From NCBI GenBank assembly GCA_945865635.1, contig CAMBEP010000014.1, forward strand, positions 1 to 64,000: a DNA stretch of 64,000 nt, written 5' to 3'. Both the position numbers and the translations under genes were made by a program. Shown here piece after piece: positions 46,994 through 56,790 of the stretch. Within the stretch, counting starts at the first letter, position 1. Each line of letters begins with the position of its first letter. This DNA is from Candidatus Kuenenia stuttgartensis. GTDB lineage: Bacteria; Planctomycetota; Planctomycetia; Isosphaerales; Isosphaeraceae. The notes beneath the pieces were generated by a model. The model was not told the DNA's origin, did not search any database, and was given only the letters and a program-made list of their open reading frames with translations.

Positions 46994-47341
46994 ATGAATA
47001 CCCGTCGAAAGCTTTTTGGATTGGTTCTGACTGCCTGCATGGCCAATGTCGGCTGCGTGATGTTTGACGGTGCAGACGACTTCCCGCAACCCTGCTATGG
47101 ACCAGATTGCCAGGGCGGCAGGCTGGCCCAATATGGCAACGCCAAATATGGACACAATGGCGGATATGTCGGCGAGCCTGTCTATACACCCACTGCTCCG
47201 GTGATCCCAGGTGGTGCACCGTTGCCCGACGGTGTAAGAGAAGTGCAGCTCACACCCGACCCACCCGTCAAAGCCAAGGTTGTGGACGTCCCAACTCCGC
47301 CCACACCTGCCGCCGTCATACCACCTACCCAAAATCGTTGA
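46994..47341 (+). CDS. Small proline-rich lipoprotein
   Basis: 115 residues with a lipobox (MANVGC, Cys21), then a Tyr/Gly/Pro-rich mature part (NAKYGHNGGYVGEPVYTPTAPVIPGGAPLPDG...PTPPTPAAVIPP). It resembles short planctomycete lipoproteins of unknown role. AAAGGA lies upstream. A GTG directly before the ATG (46991) is an alternative start. Divergent from the sigma gene; its transcript ends at the strong hairpin 47376-47412. Confidence 0.68.
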   Translation: MNTRRKLFGLVLTACMANVGCVMFDGADDFPQPCYGPDCQGGRLAQYGNAKYGHNGGYVGEPVYTPTAPVIPGGAPLPDGVREVQLTPDPPVKAKVVDVPTPPTPAAVIPPTQNR

Positions 47342-47375
47342 ATTTGATTACGAACCTCTCGTTATCATTTGATTT

Positions 47376-47412
47376 AAAAGGGCCCGGCAGTTCCCATTGT
47401 CGGGCCCTTTTT
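47376..47412. terminator. Bidirectional terminator between lipoprotein and bioD
   Basis: Stem aaaagggcccg / cgggccctttt with a 14-base loop, flanked by A-run and T-run, so it can work for both the plus-strand lipoprotein gene and the minus-strand bioA-bioD operon. Confidence 0.92.
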
Positions 47413-47437
47413 CATTGGGAAAGTGCCATAAACCCCA

Positions 47438-48187
47438 TCACCACCTGGGCCTGCCCAGCCTTTGATTCCAAGCGAGCCATTTCATATGACTTGCCAATTC
47501 CTCTGGTGATTTTGCCAACCCCTGCCCATCATGTAGTAAACCAACCGGGCAAATGTGTGTTGACAATTCCAGGGCCGCAGTCGATTCGGGAATACCAAGT
47601 GCCTCATCGCCCGGAATGTGATTTAATATCACTCCGGCAATACGCGAAGGACCTTGTTTCAAAGCGTTTACCGTGCCGATGGTTTTACTTAATGTCCCAA
47701 GCCCGCGCCGAGCCACCACCACCACTGGCCAGTCGAGCATTTCAATCAGATCCAAAACGGTTTTCCCGCCTTCCGCCATGGGGCAGTGCAGGCCTCCCAC
47801 GCCTTCGACCAATATGCAATCCACATCCAATGCAATCCACCCACGAATCGATTGAATCACACCATCGCAGATTTCTGACCATTCCAGCCTTCGCCCAGCG
47901 GCACGTGCTGACACAACAGGAGCAGCAGCGACTTCAAATGAGATGGGGCAAGCCAGTTTCATGAACTCGGGACGGATCGGCCAGCCGGCCATCTGCAATA
48001 AGCAAAATGCATCGGAATTGTCTGAAAACAGGTCCGTCAACCCCGTTGCCACAGGCTTGATCACTCCCACTTTCAGGCCGGTTTCAGCAAGATTCCGCGC
48101 AATCGCAGCGCAAACCCAGGTCTTGCCCACCCCGGTATCGGTTCCTGTGACAAACAGGCCTGGCAATTGCAATTGCGGCTCTTTCAT
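47438..48187 (-). CDS. bioD: Dethiobiotin synthetase
   Basis: 249-residue ATP-dependent enzyme closing the ureido ring of dethiobiotin. P-loop GTDTGVGKT (residues 15-23), KPVATG, and EGVGGLHCPMAEGGKTVLDL are the family landmarks. The ATGA overlap with the bioA stop (48184-48187) indicates coupled translation. Last gene of queF-bioA-bioD. bioB and bioF are not in the window. Confidence 0.95.
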   Translation of the reverse strand: MKEPQLQLPGLFVTGTDTGVGKTWVCAAIARNLAETGLKVGVIKPVATGLTDLFSDNSDAFCLLQMAGWPIRPEFMKLACPISFEVAAAPVVSARAAGRRLEWSEICDGVIQSIRGWIALDVDCILVEGVGGLHCPMAEGGKTVLDLIEMLDWPVVVVARRGLGTLSKTIGTVNALKQGPSRIAGVILNHIPGDEALGIPESTAALELSTHICPVGLLHDGQGLAKSPEELASHMKWLAWNQRLGRPRW

Positions 48188-49572
48188 TTGGACAATTCCA
48201 AACCGACGGCTTTTTCCATCTCCAGATACGATGCCATAAAAATATCGAGCATGGAATCGATTTCCTCATCGGTCGAGATCAATGGCGGCAGGAATGTGAC
48301 AATATCGCCCAGTGGCCTGATCAGCAAGCCGTTGGAACGTGCAATCCGGCACATCTGGGCCGCAGGTTTTATAAGGGGCTTGAATGCGGTCGGGGCCGCC
48401 CGATCTTGCACGAGATCCACACCCACCATCAAGCCTTGCTGACGTATCTCGCCAATAAATCTGCGGCCTTTCAAATCCTGATCAAACCGCTCTGCGACCC
48501 GAGCTGCCTGCCGATTGACATTCTCCAGAATTCCGTCGTGCTCAAATGCATCCAAAACAGCCAAAGCCACTGCCGAACCCAATGGATTGCCTGTAAATGT
48601 GTGGCCATGATAGAATGTTTTCGGGTTGGCCCAATCGCCTCGAAATGCGCTATGGATTTCATTTGTCGTGAGCGTGGCCGCCATCGGTAAATAGCCACCC
48701 GTCAAGCCTTTGGCAAGGCAGAGAAAATCCGGTGCAACGCCTTCACGTTCGCAGGCAAACATCGTCCCGGTCCGGCCAAAACCGACGGCCACTTCGTCCA
48801 GAATCAGCAGCACGCCTCTGCTGCGGCAATGATCCGCCAGCCCCTTGAGCCAGCCTTCAGGCTGCGTAATCATGCCCGCTGCACCCTGAACAATCGGTTC
48901 CACCACCACTGCAGCAAGGCTTTCGGCATGCTCGTCGATCTGTTTTGTGGCTTCGCCCAGGCAAGCCATTAAGCAATCAGGCTGCCTGAGCCCCAGTGGG
49001 CACCGATAACAGTGGGGTGCCGGGGCCCGCAAGGTTTCAAACAATAGAGGCTTGAAAAGGGCATGAAAGTGGCCGACTCCGCCCACCGAAACATCGCCCA
49101 GAGTATCTCCATGATAGGCCCCGGTAAGGGCCAGAAAGCGGGTCCGGCCGGGCTCGGGCAATGCCTTTTGACAATGATATTGAAATGCCATTTTCAAGGC
49201 AATTTCAACTGCCGTCGCCCCATTATCGGAATAAAAGACTCTGTCGAGCCCTTCTGGCGAGATTTTTGCCAGCCTTTGTGCCAGAAGAATGGCTTTGGGA
49301 TGAGTCATCCCCAAGAACGTCGAGTGTGCCATCAGCCCAATCTGGTCTGACAAGGCCGAATCAAGCCTCGGGTGGCGATGCCCAAGGGCTGTACACCAGA
49401 GGCTTGAAGTCCCATCAAAATAACGCTTTCCAGCGATATCAAACAGATACACACCCTGACCCGACTGTATGATCAGTGGATCTGATGCCTCCCAGTCTGA
49501 TACGGGCGTAAATGGATGCCAGCAATGAGCTTTGTCAGCCTGAGCCAACATATACGGATCCGCATCCATCAT
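48184..49572 (-). CDS. bioA: Adenosylmethionine-8-amino-7-oxononanoate aminotransferase
   Basis: PLP class III aminotransferase converting KAPA to DAPA with SAM. 462 residues. CWHPFTPVSDWE at the N-terminus, GTSSLWCTALGHRHPRLDSAL, VVVEPIVQGAAGM, LILDEVAVGFGRTGTMFACE and the PLP lysine in CLAKGLTGGYLPMAATL. A short cysteine-rich insertion (HCYRCPLGLRQPDC) is present in a number of BioA proteins. The start ATGATG at 49572 was kept. Confidence 0.95.
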   Translation of the reverse strand: MMDADPYMLAQADKAHCWHPFTPVSDWEASDPLIIQSGQGVYLFDIAGKRYFDGTSSLWCTALGHRHPRLDSALSDQIGLMAHSTFLGMTHPKAILLAQRLAKISPEGLDRVFYSDNGATAVEIALKMAFQYHCQKALPEPGRTRFLALTGAYHGDTLGDVSVGGVGHFHALFKPLLFETLRAPAPHCYRCPLGLRQPDCLMACLGEATKQIDEHAESLAAVVVEPIVQGAAGMITQPEGWLKGLADHCRSRGVLLILDEVAVGFGRTGTMFACEREGVAPDFLCLAKGLTGGYLPMAATLTTNEIHSAFRGDWANPKTFYHGHTFTGNPLGSAVALAVLDAFEHDGILENVNRQAARVAERFDQDLKGRRFIGEIRQQGLMVGVDLVQDRAAPTAFKPLIKPAAQMCRIARSNGLLIRPLGDIVTFLPPLISTDEEIDSMLDIFMASYLEMEKAVGLELSK

Positions 49573-49617
49573 GGTATTACCATCTATCTGTCAAGCAATT
49601 GGTAATTCGACCAGATT

Positions 49618-49965
49618 TCAATGGCTAGGGCCTGAATATCTTACAGTGATCTTGGAAGTGACACCGCCTCGGGCATTGAAATGGCCGATCACTGTCATTT
49701 GCCGGGGCTTGCTGGCAGCCACCAGGTCATTCAGAATCGTGTTGATCGAGTGCTCGTAAAAAATGCCCCTGTCGCGAAAGCTGAAGAGATAATATTTCAG
49801 GCTTTTCAGCTCAATCACATGCTGATCAGGCACGTAATGGATCACAATCGTGGCAAAATCAGGTTGCCCAGTCTTGGGGCACACGGCCGTAAATTCCGGG
49901 CACGTGTGTTCCACTTCGTAATCGCGGTCGGGAAATTGGTTCGGGAAGCATTCCAGTTTGAGCAT
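49618..49965 (-). CDS. queF: NADPH-dependent 7-cyano-7-deazaguanine reductase
   Basis: Reduces preQ0 to preQ1 in queuosine synthesis. 115 residues (short type). Catalytic VCPKTGQPDF with Cys29 and Asp36, and ELKSLKYYLFSFRDRGIFYEHSINTIL (substrate binding). 45 bases before bioA, so probably co-transcribed with the biotin genes although the pathways are unrelated. Other queuosine genes are not here. Confidence 0.93.
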   Translation of the reverse strand: MLKLECFPNQFPDRDYEVEHTCPEFTAVCPKTGQPDFATIVIHYVPDQHVIELKSLKYYLFSFRDRGIFYEHSINTILNDLVAASKPRQMTVIGHFNARGGVTSKITVRYSGPSH

Positions 49966-50145
49966 CGGAGGTTCTGAAGTCTCGCAGGAGAAAGGATCGG
50001 GCGTTTTTTTTCATCCATTCGGCACAATCCCCCCCCTCGCTTCTTCTTTTTTGAGATTGGAGGAATGCCGCCATATACAGATCTTACCATAAATCTGGCT
50101 GCGGGCGGAATTGAGCATTTTGCTGTCAATTCACCCTGGCCCGGC

Positions 50146-51153
50146 TTAGACCTCGCCGATCCACTTCTGAAATGACGATTCATCGGCATTCCGGCCGCTC
50201 AGGACAATCACAATATCGCCATCACCCGCCAGATCCAATGCCCCTTGCAAGACAGAGGCCGTGGCAATCGCGCCCGATGGCTCTGTACGGAGCCCGTGTC
50301 TCTGATAAATCCACTTCATGGCCTGCTGGGTTCCCAAATCTGTGACGGAAATTGACTCGGACACATATTTCTGCAAGATCGGCCAATTCTGCTCGCCCAC
50401 ATCATAGGAAAGCAGCCCATCGCAAATACTTTGGGGCTTCTCCACACGAACCCGTTGGCCAGCCGCCAGCGACTGCCGAAAGTCGTCGGCCCCAGCCGGT
50501 TCCACCCCTATGATCCTCGCTTCTGGAAATCCATCCGCAATGGCCAGGGCATGGCCTGCCATCAATCCCCCACCACTGACCTGACAGAAAAAGTGCGACA
50601 GCCCGCGGCCCTGACGCCGCAGCTCCTGAACAATCTCCAAACCACCCACACCTGCTCCGGCGATCACATGAAGGTCATCGTAAGGCGATGCCTGAACAGC
50701 CTTTTGAGTTTCAGTAATCTCGCGGGTCAGACGATCCCGCACGCCTGTCAGGTGATCTGTCAGGATGTCGTAGGTACGAATCTCGGCACCAAAGGATCTC
50801 GTCAGTTCAAATTTCACCTTGGGCGCTGATTCCGGCATCACTATGATCACGCGCTTGCCATACTGCTTGCCAGCAAACGAGATACCCGACGCAAAATTGC
50901 CCGACGAATGAGCCGCGACCGGCCGATCTCCAATCGCTTCGGCATGCGTATGCATCCAGTATAGGGCCCCCATAAGCTTATATGAGCCAACGGGTGTCCA
51001 GCCGTAATCCTTCAGCCAGACCTGGCGACCCTTTCTCAGGCCAAGCGCTTGCTCCAGAGCATACGACCGCACCAGCGGAGCAACAGAAATATGTTGGCGA
51101 ATCACCGATTCTGCCTGGGCCACATCGTGAATGGTTGCAATTCGAACGGACAT
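50146..51153 (-). CDS. Threonine/serine dehydratase-like PLP enzyme
   Basis: 335-residue fold type II PLP enzyme. Lysine in TPVGSYKLMGA (Lys59), AHSSGNFASG (83-90, asparagine loop), and the phosphate-binding SGGGLMAG. Length without a C-terminal ACT domain fits catabolic threonine dehydratase, serine racemase or hydroxyaspartate ammonia-lyase; these cannot be separated by eye. The GSYKL (not GSFK) variant is within the family range. Single gene. Confidence 0.85.
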   Translation of the reverse strand: MSVRIATIHDVAQAESVIRQHISVAPLVRSYALEQALGLRKGRQVWLKDYGWTPVGSYKLMGALYWMHTHAEAIGDRPVAAHSSGNFASGISFAGKQYGKRVIIVMPESAPKVKFELTRSFGAEIRTYDILTDHLTGVRDRLTREITETQKAVQASPYDDLHVIAGAGVGGLEIVQELRRQGRGLSHFFCQVSGGGLMAGHALAIADGFPEARIIGVEPAGADDFRQSLAAGQRVRVEKPQSICDGLLSYDVGEQNWPILQKYVSESISVTDLGTQQAMKWIYQRHGLRTEPSGAIATASVLQGALDLAGDGDIVIVLSGRNADESSFQKWIGEV

Positions 51154-51306
51154 GGGCGAAATTGTCCTGACAGCATGTGAGAAAAAGACTTTGAAGAATT
51201 CCGCAAGGTCTCAATGACCGATGCACCCGGGTAGCTCGTTTCAGGCTGCCCATTGCCTCGTGATTGACGATTCGAGACTTGATTCCAAGCCATTTTACGA
51301 ATCGGA

Positions 51307-52431
51307 TCAAGGCCACCGCTGGCGACGTTCCCACCAGGCCTGCGGACGAATCATCCAGGTAATTCGGCCCAGAAAAACATGCTCGATCGTCATCCAGAGC
51401 ACTTTGATATCAAGCCAGAACGACCATCGCTGAATGTAGTCCAGGTCATATTGCAATCGCTTCCGGATACTCGTCCGCCCCCTCCAGCCATGCACCTGGG
51501 CCCAGCCAGTCATGCCCACCGGCATGGCGTGCCTGAGGTCATAGTCGGGCAGAATCTCGCGAAATTCCTCGACAAAAACCGGCCGCTCCGGACGCGGGCC
51601 CACCAGACTCATTTCGCCACGTAATACGTTCCACAATTGTGGCAATTCATCGAGATTGGTTCGCCTCAAAAAGCTCCCGAACCGGGTGCATCGCGAATCG
51701 GCGGAGGTGGCCCAGATCGGGCCTGTTTCGCGTTCCGCATCGCGCTTCATGCTCCGAAACTTCAAAATCTCAAACGGTCGCCCACCCCGGCCAATCCGGG
51801 TCTGGCTGTAAAGAATCGGCCGGCCCGAGCTGATCAGCACGCCAATCGAGATCAGAGCCAGTACTGGAGAGATCAGGAGCAGGCCCGCCAAGGTGGCTGC
51901 AATGTCCAGGCCCCGCTTCAATATGCGTTCCGCTCGCGGGCGTGTGTGAAACAATAAAGCCGCTGGTGCGGAAAGATGTGCGGCCAGAGAGGCTACCGTC
52001 GGGCTGCTTTCAGCGATCCAGACCACACTGACGCCCGCATTCTGAAGCATCGAAATCTGCCGCCTGATGCGTGTCAAGGAGCCTTCCGCCTGCGTAATCA
52101 CAATGTGTGTCGGGCGCCTTGATGCAATCAGACGGGGCAAATCCTCAAGCCTGCCTATTACGGGTATTGGCTCGCAACCCGGGGAAATCACCACTTGGCG
52201 GGTCCGTGCCAGGGGCCCTCTTGATCCTCGGTGGGCTGCGTCTACATAGCCGAGAATCATGGGCGGAGCAAGGCCGTTTTCGGTCAGGCGAACTCGCCGC
52301 GAAGTGTGTCGGGAGTCGGCTCTGGAACCAATGATCAAAACCCGCGCCGGCTCTTCAGGCAAAGGAACGATCGGCAGATTGAGATCAGAAAATGTCGGAT
52401 TCAGGGCGGCATTGGTCAATGAGTTTGTCAT
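51307..52431 (-). CDS. Polyprenyl-phosphate sugar phosphotransferase without N-terminal membrane block
   Basis: 374 residues. The N-terminal Rossmann-like CoA-binding-type domain ([35 protein letters not shown]) is present. The four-helix membrane block that precedes it in WbaP/WcaJ relatives is missing. A membrane hairpin follows ([27 protein letters not shown]), then the catalytic domain ([49 protein letters not shown]). It loads the first sugar onto undecaprenyl phosphate. GGAAGG stands 6 bases before the ATG. Confidence 0.88.
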   Translation of the reverse strand: MTNSLTNAALNPTFSDLNLPIVPLPEEPARVLIIGSRADSRHTSRRVRLTENGLAPPMILGYVDAAHRGSRGPLARTRQVVISPGCEPIPVIGRLEDLPRLIASRRPTHIVITQAEGSLTRIRRQISMLQNAGVSVVWIAESSPTVASLAAHLSAPAALLFHTRPRAERILKRGLDIAATLAGLLLISPVLALISIGVLISSGRPILYSQTRIGRGGRPFEILKFRSMKRDAERETGPIWATSADSRCTRFGSFLRRTNLDELPQLWNVLRGEMSLVGPRPERPVFVEEFREILPDYDLRHAMPVGMTGWAQVHGWRGRTSIRKRLQYDLDYIQRWSFWLDIKVLWMTIEHVFLGRITWMIRPQAWWERRQRWP

Positions 52432-52559
52432 GTTCCACCTTCCGTGGTGCGAATCCCATTCGTTTTTGTCGAGTTGCGAATCTGTGGATGACAACTCATT
52501 GACGAATCTGTTGCGTTCGGTTTTGCTAGAATAAAGTCGATCGCGCCAATCGAGCGGTC

Positions 52560-53609
52560 ATGGCGGGTCAGGCACAAGCGATTCTGGCAATCAGACAGGC
52601 GATCATGAAGGCGATCGGGACTCCACAATTGAGCATTGTGATCGTCAATTACGGCAGTTGGCCGGATGTGATCTCCCAAACCGAGGTGATCCAAGCCTCC
52701 AGACCATTCCAGGCCGGCCAGCTTGAACTCATCGTGGTCGACAATCATTCGCCCGGCGGCCCGCCCCCCGACAGGCCCCAAATGCATGGCCTGACATGGC
52801 TCGACCTGCCCGACAACGGCGGTTTTGCAGCCGGTGTCAATGCTGGCTGGCAATCTGCCAAAGCCGGCTGGCTGCTGCTGCTGAACCCTGATGTGAATAT
52901 CACAGCCAATTTGTTGAGCCAAGTTCTCGCCCTCCTTGACGAGACCCATGCCAGCCACCCTCCAAAAACCGATATCGGTATCATCGGAATCGGGCTGACC
53001 AATCCGGACGGTTCACGCCAGCCTTCCGTGGGGGCGTTCCCGTCTGCACTGCGCGGATTGATGGAGCTTTTCTTACCACGAACCCGCCGACGTTACCAGA
53101 TCGTTTCTCCACAAAATTTTGGACCTGTCGATTGGGTCACAGGGGCCTTCTTTCTGGTCCGTACAGAGCTCATGCAGCAATTGAACGGGTTTGACCAGGA
53201 TTACTTTCTCTATTTCGAAGAGACGGACTTCTGCCATCGGGCCCGGCTCCGCGGCTGGCGCACCGGCTTCGAACCCGATCTAAGCGTTTGCCACCAAAAG
53301 CCCTTGCAGAATCGAGCCGTTTCCCCTATGATTCGCCTGTGGACCCGCCACAGCCGATTGGTCTATTTTCGGAAGAATAGGCCATGGCTTGAGTTCCGCA
53401 TCATGCTCGCGGTCGTCCGGATCGAATCGGCCATCAAGGCCAGGCTTGCCAGATTTGGCTTGGGCCTCTATCCGGCAGGCCTCTGGATTGCAATCCACCA
53501 ATTGACAAGCCGCTTCCTGGAAGGCACAGAACCTCGGGGAACTCTAGCTCGCGACTGGGCCTGGCAAGTCGTCCAATCATTCCCAGAGAATTGCCCGAAT
53601 CGGAATTAA
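52560..53609 (+). CDS. Family 2 glycosyltransferase
   Basis: 349 residues of GT-A fold: SIVIVNYGSWPDV, VVDNHSPGGP, PDNGGFAAGVNAGW, LLLNPDVNI (the DxD position reads NPD), GPVDWVTGAFFLVR and FLYFEETDFCHRARLRGWRTGF. Resembles rhamnosyl/other sugar transferases of glycan assembly. The start is either 52560 or 52605, the latter with AGG upstream; both keep the domain. It overlaps the frame of the next gene's extended N-terminus only. Confidence 0.86.
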   Translation: MAGQAQAILAIRQAIMKAIGTPQLSIVIVNYGSWPDVISQTEVIQASRPFQAGQLELIVVDNHSPGGPPPDRPQMHGLTWLDLPDNGGFAAGVNAGWQSAKAGWLLLLNPDVNITANLLSQVLALLDETHASHPPKTDIGIIGIGLTNPDGSRQPSVGAFPSALRGLMELFLPRTRRRYQIVSPQNFGPVDWVTGAFFLVRTELMQQLNGFDQDYFLYFEETDFCHRARLRGWRTGFEPDLSVCHQKPLQNRAVSPMIRLWTRHSRLVYFRKNRPWLEFRIMLAVVRIESAIKARLARFGLGLYPAGLWIAIHQLTSRFLEGTEPRGTLARDWAWQVVQSFPENCPNRN

Positions 53610-53650
53610 CATCAGATCATTTCACGCCGGTTCACGGAGGAGCCACCACA

Positions 53651-55219
53651 ATGAACTTCACAGAACATGCCCGCCGCGTGGCTTGCCTGCTCATGGCCGT
53701 GACAGCCCTTCTGGTCTGGCGAGTGAGCCGCGCTGAGGTCCTATCAGCCGACGGCCTTCGCTATACCTCGCAGGCCAGTAAGATTGCCAATGGCGACTGG
53801 CGGGGCGGCCTGGTCGGTTCGGTGGATCACCCAATGTATCCGCTCCAGATTGCTGGCATCTGGACCATTGTCGGAATGCCCGACACACCCGTCGGCTGGC
53901 AGAATGCCGCTTGGACGGCCTCATTGATTCACGGCATCCTGATCGTCATTCCGCTCTACTGGATCGGCCGCAACCTGTTCGGCGACCCCGTCGCATGGCT
54001 CGGTGTGGTCGCCTTTTACGCTGTCCCACACACCAGCCAGATCCTCGCCGATGCCCTCAGCGAAAGCACCTTCCTGCACTTCTGGTGCTGGTCCGTTGGA
54101 TTTGCTCTCGAATTTCTCAAGCGTGGCCGGCCCGGATGGCTACTCGGCGTGGCCGCCTCAGGCGCCATGGCTTACTGGACAAGGCCAGAAGGGCTCCTGA
54201 TCTGCATCGCTCTGGGACTCACCATTCTCGTCACTCCACTGCTGCCCAGCACCCGTGTGGACTGGCCCCGGCTCGGTCAGGTCCTTGCCATGCTGGGCTT
54301 GGCAACCGCCATTTTCAGCGTGCCTGTCATTCTCTCACGTGGCAGCATTGCCACCAAGCCCGCCATTGCCAAAGTGCTTGGCCTGCAGAAACGGGCCGCA
54401 GTACACGCAGTCGAACGCGAGCGACCGCTCGACCCCAATCAGACTGAGCTGGAAACCTGGGCCATCGCCTCATCCGCCTTTTATCAATCCACAAAACAGG
54501 CCACCACAGGGCTTGGACTGGCTCTGGCCCTAATCGGTTTCATCACCTGGACTCGACCCAATGCCGCCGCAGCCCGCAGCGGCCTTCTGATCGTGTTTAT
54601 CCTCAGCCTTGCGGCCGCCGCCCTGATCCGGCTCTATGCCACACAAGGCTACTGCGCACCCCGACACACGCTTGTACCATCCCAGATTCTGCTCATCGGC
54701 AGCGGTGCGGGCCTCTACTGGGTCAGCTCCCGATTGATGGGCCTGGTTGCCAAAATAAAACTGGTCCCAAATGCAATTCAAGCCCAGCCAGGTCCTGCCA
54801 TCTGGCTCATGATCGCCTCCGTTTGGTGCGTCTCGCAAGCCGATGCCTTCTTGAAGCCCATTGGCCATGATGCTCTGGGATACAGGCTGGCCGGTGAATA
54901 CCTTCAGAACGAAATCGGCTCGACAAACGAACCAATCATCGATCTCACGGGCTGGGCCCCCTATTACGCCAATCATCCCGGATATACTTTCAAGAACATC
55001 AACGACGCCTTCACCAATCAGGACGCTCGTTTCGTAGTGGTTCGAAAATCGCATCTGGTCGGCCCCTGGGATTATTGCCGCACTATGGAAAAACTCACTC
55101 AGGGAGCCACACAAATTGCCACTTTTCCTAAAAATGCCGGCCGCAGGCAATCGCAGGTCATCCTGTTTGAATTGAATCAGACACTCAGTCGAAATGCTAC
55201 GGCCACTGTGAATAAATAA
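53651..55219 (+). CDS. GT-C family membrane glycosyltransferase
   Basis: 522 residues with about ten hydrophobic segments. The first loop has the acidic LSADGLRYTSQASKIANGDW, near the position of the catalytic Asp in GT-C enzymes. GGAGG lies about 10 bases before the ATG at 53651, 41 bases after the preceding stop, so it is the second gene of the glycan transcript. Substrate unknown. The last codons run into an aataaataaataaa stretch. Confidence 0.78.
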   Translation: MNFTEHARRVACLLMAVTALLVWRVSRAEVLSADGLRYTSQASKIANGDWRGGLVGSVDHPMYPLQIAGIWTIVGMPDTPVGWQNAAWTASLIHGILIVIPLYWIGRNLFGDPVAWLGVVAFYAVPHTSQILADALSESTFLHFWCWSVGFALEFLKRGRPGWLLGVAASGAMAYWTRPEGLLICIALGLTILVTPLLPSTRVDWPRLGQVLAMLGLATAIFSVPVILSRGSIATKPAIAKVLGLQKRAAVHAVERERPLDPNQTELETWAIASSAFYQSTKQATTGLGLALALIGFITWTRPNAAAARSGLLIVFILSLAAAALIRLYATQGYCAPRHTLVPSQILLIGSGAGLYWVSSRLMGLVAKIKLVPNAIQAQPGPAIWLMIASVWCVSQADAFLKPIGHDALGYRLAGEYLQNEIGSTNEPIIDLTGWAPYYANHPGYTFKNINDAFTNQDARFVVVRKSHLVGPWDYCRTMEKLTQGATQIATFPKNAGRRQSQVILFELNQTLSRNATATVNK

Positions 55220-55660
55220 ATAAATAAAACCGCATGATAAAAACCATGCATGACCCAATATGACAAAGCCTTAAACCCAGATCTGATTTATCCTCGACAA
55301 ACTCAGCCTCGCTTGCGAGCCGCATGGGGCACCTGGCGTTTTTCTACCCACATTGAGCCCCGATGGGCAAAATTGGGGCGACTTGTTGCCGGGGAGCTCT
55401 ATTCTGAATTGTCCCGTAGGGACTATACTCTTCGCGACCATTAATGACACTTTTTGATCGCGACGATGCCGGAGGCGTCGTTCTCGATCAAAACATGTCG
55501 TTTATGACCGTGAAGAGTATAACATCGCGCAAGGTATAACGTGTCGTCATCAGCAACTTGTTTTCCATCAAATCCTGAATGTTATGAGACCAGACCCGGC
55601 CCAGGAAATGGGGACGGGTCTGGCTCTTCTCTGCCTGGATTTATTCCAGATGGCCATTTT
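55220..55660. other. Intergenic region rich in repeats
   Basis: 441 bases with no supported gene. It contains a tract around 55300-55425 that looks like another dispersed repeat (cctggcgtttttctaccca, tgtcccgtagggac) and the palindromic element at 55423-55521. It separates two convergent genes. Confidence 0.5.
55423..55521. repeat. Palindromic repeat (copy 3, short form)
   Basis: Left half identical at most positions to 22922-22980 (tatactcttcgcgaccatta onward). The right half, tttatgaccgtgaagagtata, is its own inverted copy, so this copy is a closed ~100-base palindrome without the inner arms of copy 2. It appears to be an internally deleted version or a related element. Confidence 0.75.
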
Positions 55661-56689
55661 TTATTGATGCACAATGGCAAGCCCGATACCTTCGCCCATC
55701 GGCAAGGCAGAACGTTCGGCAATCTGCTGCCGTCGCTTCACTTCCAATTCCGTAGGCTGATTGACTCCCTCAAGAGTCGCCGAATGCTCGATAAAGGCCA
55801 GGGTCATGGCCTCAAACTGCTCAATTTCCAACTGCGTTTGATGATTCATATCGCTGTCAATCCTTAATGCATCGGAAAATGCCTGCGATGGGAACTGATC
55901 CAGGACCGCCATGAGCTTGGTCTGGGCCTCTGGCCTGAGCATTTGCATTTCCTGGCGGGCGATCTGAAAGATTGCCGAACAGGCATTGGCATCGTTCGTT
56001 TCAATCGCCTGACTGATCAGGGCTTCCAAAAATCCCGGTTCGGCCAGCCGCCCGACAATTGCCATTTGATATTTTGTAATCAGGCTTGGATTCAAAGCCC
56101 CCGGCCGGTCGCAGACCAGATCAATCCGCTCCCTCATTTCCGGCGATACCATAAAAGGCTTCATATTTTCCAACTGGCGACGAGACCACTCCGCAGCCGC
56201 CTGATCATCACGCAACTCCGATTCCTTCAAATATTCAAACAGCTTTTCCATCGATGGTGCTGCAACCTGATTGGGGCCGTTTTTGACGTATGTCCTGGCC
56301 TCAAATTCCGGAGACCGGTTCGAGATTTGCAACTCCACAAGATTTTTCGTCATAACATTGAGAATCTCTCGCTGAAGCTCTTCGGTCGACTTCGCCTTCT
56401 TGCGGTTCCTGACCGATTCGGCAAGCTTTTGCGACAATGGCGGTACATGTGCCTTTTGATCCTTCACAGTGCGTTCCACCACCTGTTGCATCTCGGCTGC
56501 CAATTCCTGAGCCCTCTGCCGGGCCGCCTTGAGTGTCATTTCACCTTCGTTTACCATTTGAATAAGATCCGACTTGCGCTGGCTGAAGTCTTCCAGTCGC
56601 TCTTCAAATTTCTGCTTCACAATCGCTGGCAAACGATTCACAACTGCCGGGTCGATAAACGTCTGTTTTTGTTGCCGTGGGTCGAGCAT
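55661..56689 (-). CDS. Hypothetical helical protein
   Basis: 342 residues, soluble, no signal peptide or membrane segment. Predominantly helical and charged: residues 25-130 (EERLEDFSQRKSDLIQMVNEGEMTLKAARQRAQELAAEMQQVVE...) suggest coiled coil. No family recognised. Good coding appearance and a sensible start (AGAAG a few bases before the ATG). Neighbours give no clue. Confidence 0.7.
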   Translation of the reverse strand: MLDPRQQKQTFIDPAVVNRLPAIVKQKFEERLEDFSQRKSDLIQMVNEGEMTLKAARQRAQELAAEMQQVVERTVKDQKAHVPPLSQKLAESVRNRKKAKSTEELQREILNVMTKNLVELQISNRSPEFEARTYVKNGPNQVAAPSMEKLFEYLKESELRDDQAAAEWSRRQLENMKPFMVSPEMRERIDLVCDRPGALNPSLITKYQMAIVGRLAEPGFLEALISQAIETNDANACSAIFQIARQEMQMLRPEAQTKLMAVLDQFPSQAFSDALRIDSDMNHQTQLEIEQFEAMTLAFIEHSATLEGVNQPTELEVKRRQQIAERSALPMGEGIGLAIVHQ

Positions 56690-56790
56690 CTTCTGATTCT
56701 CTTTCTTCTAGGGGTGATCGATTCGCAGATTCTGATTCAATCCAAAAGTGATTTTAATATTCGACGAACCGGTTTGCGGCCGGTTTTGAT

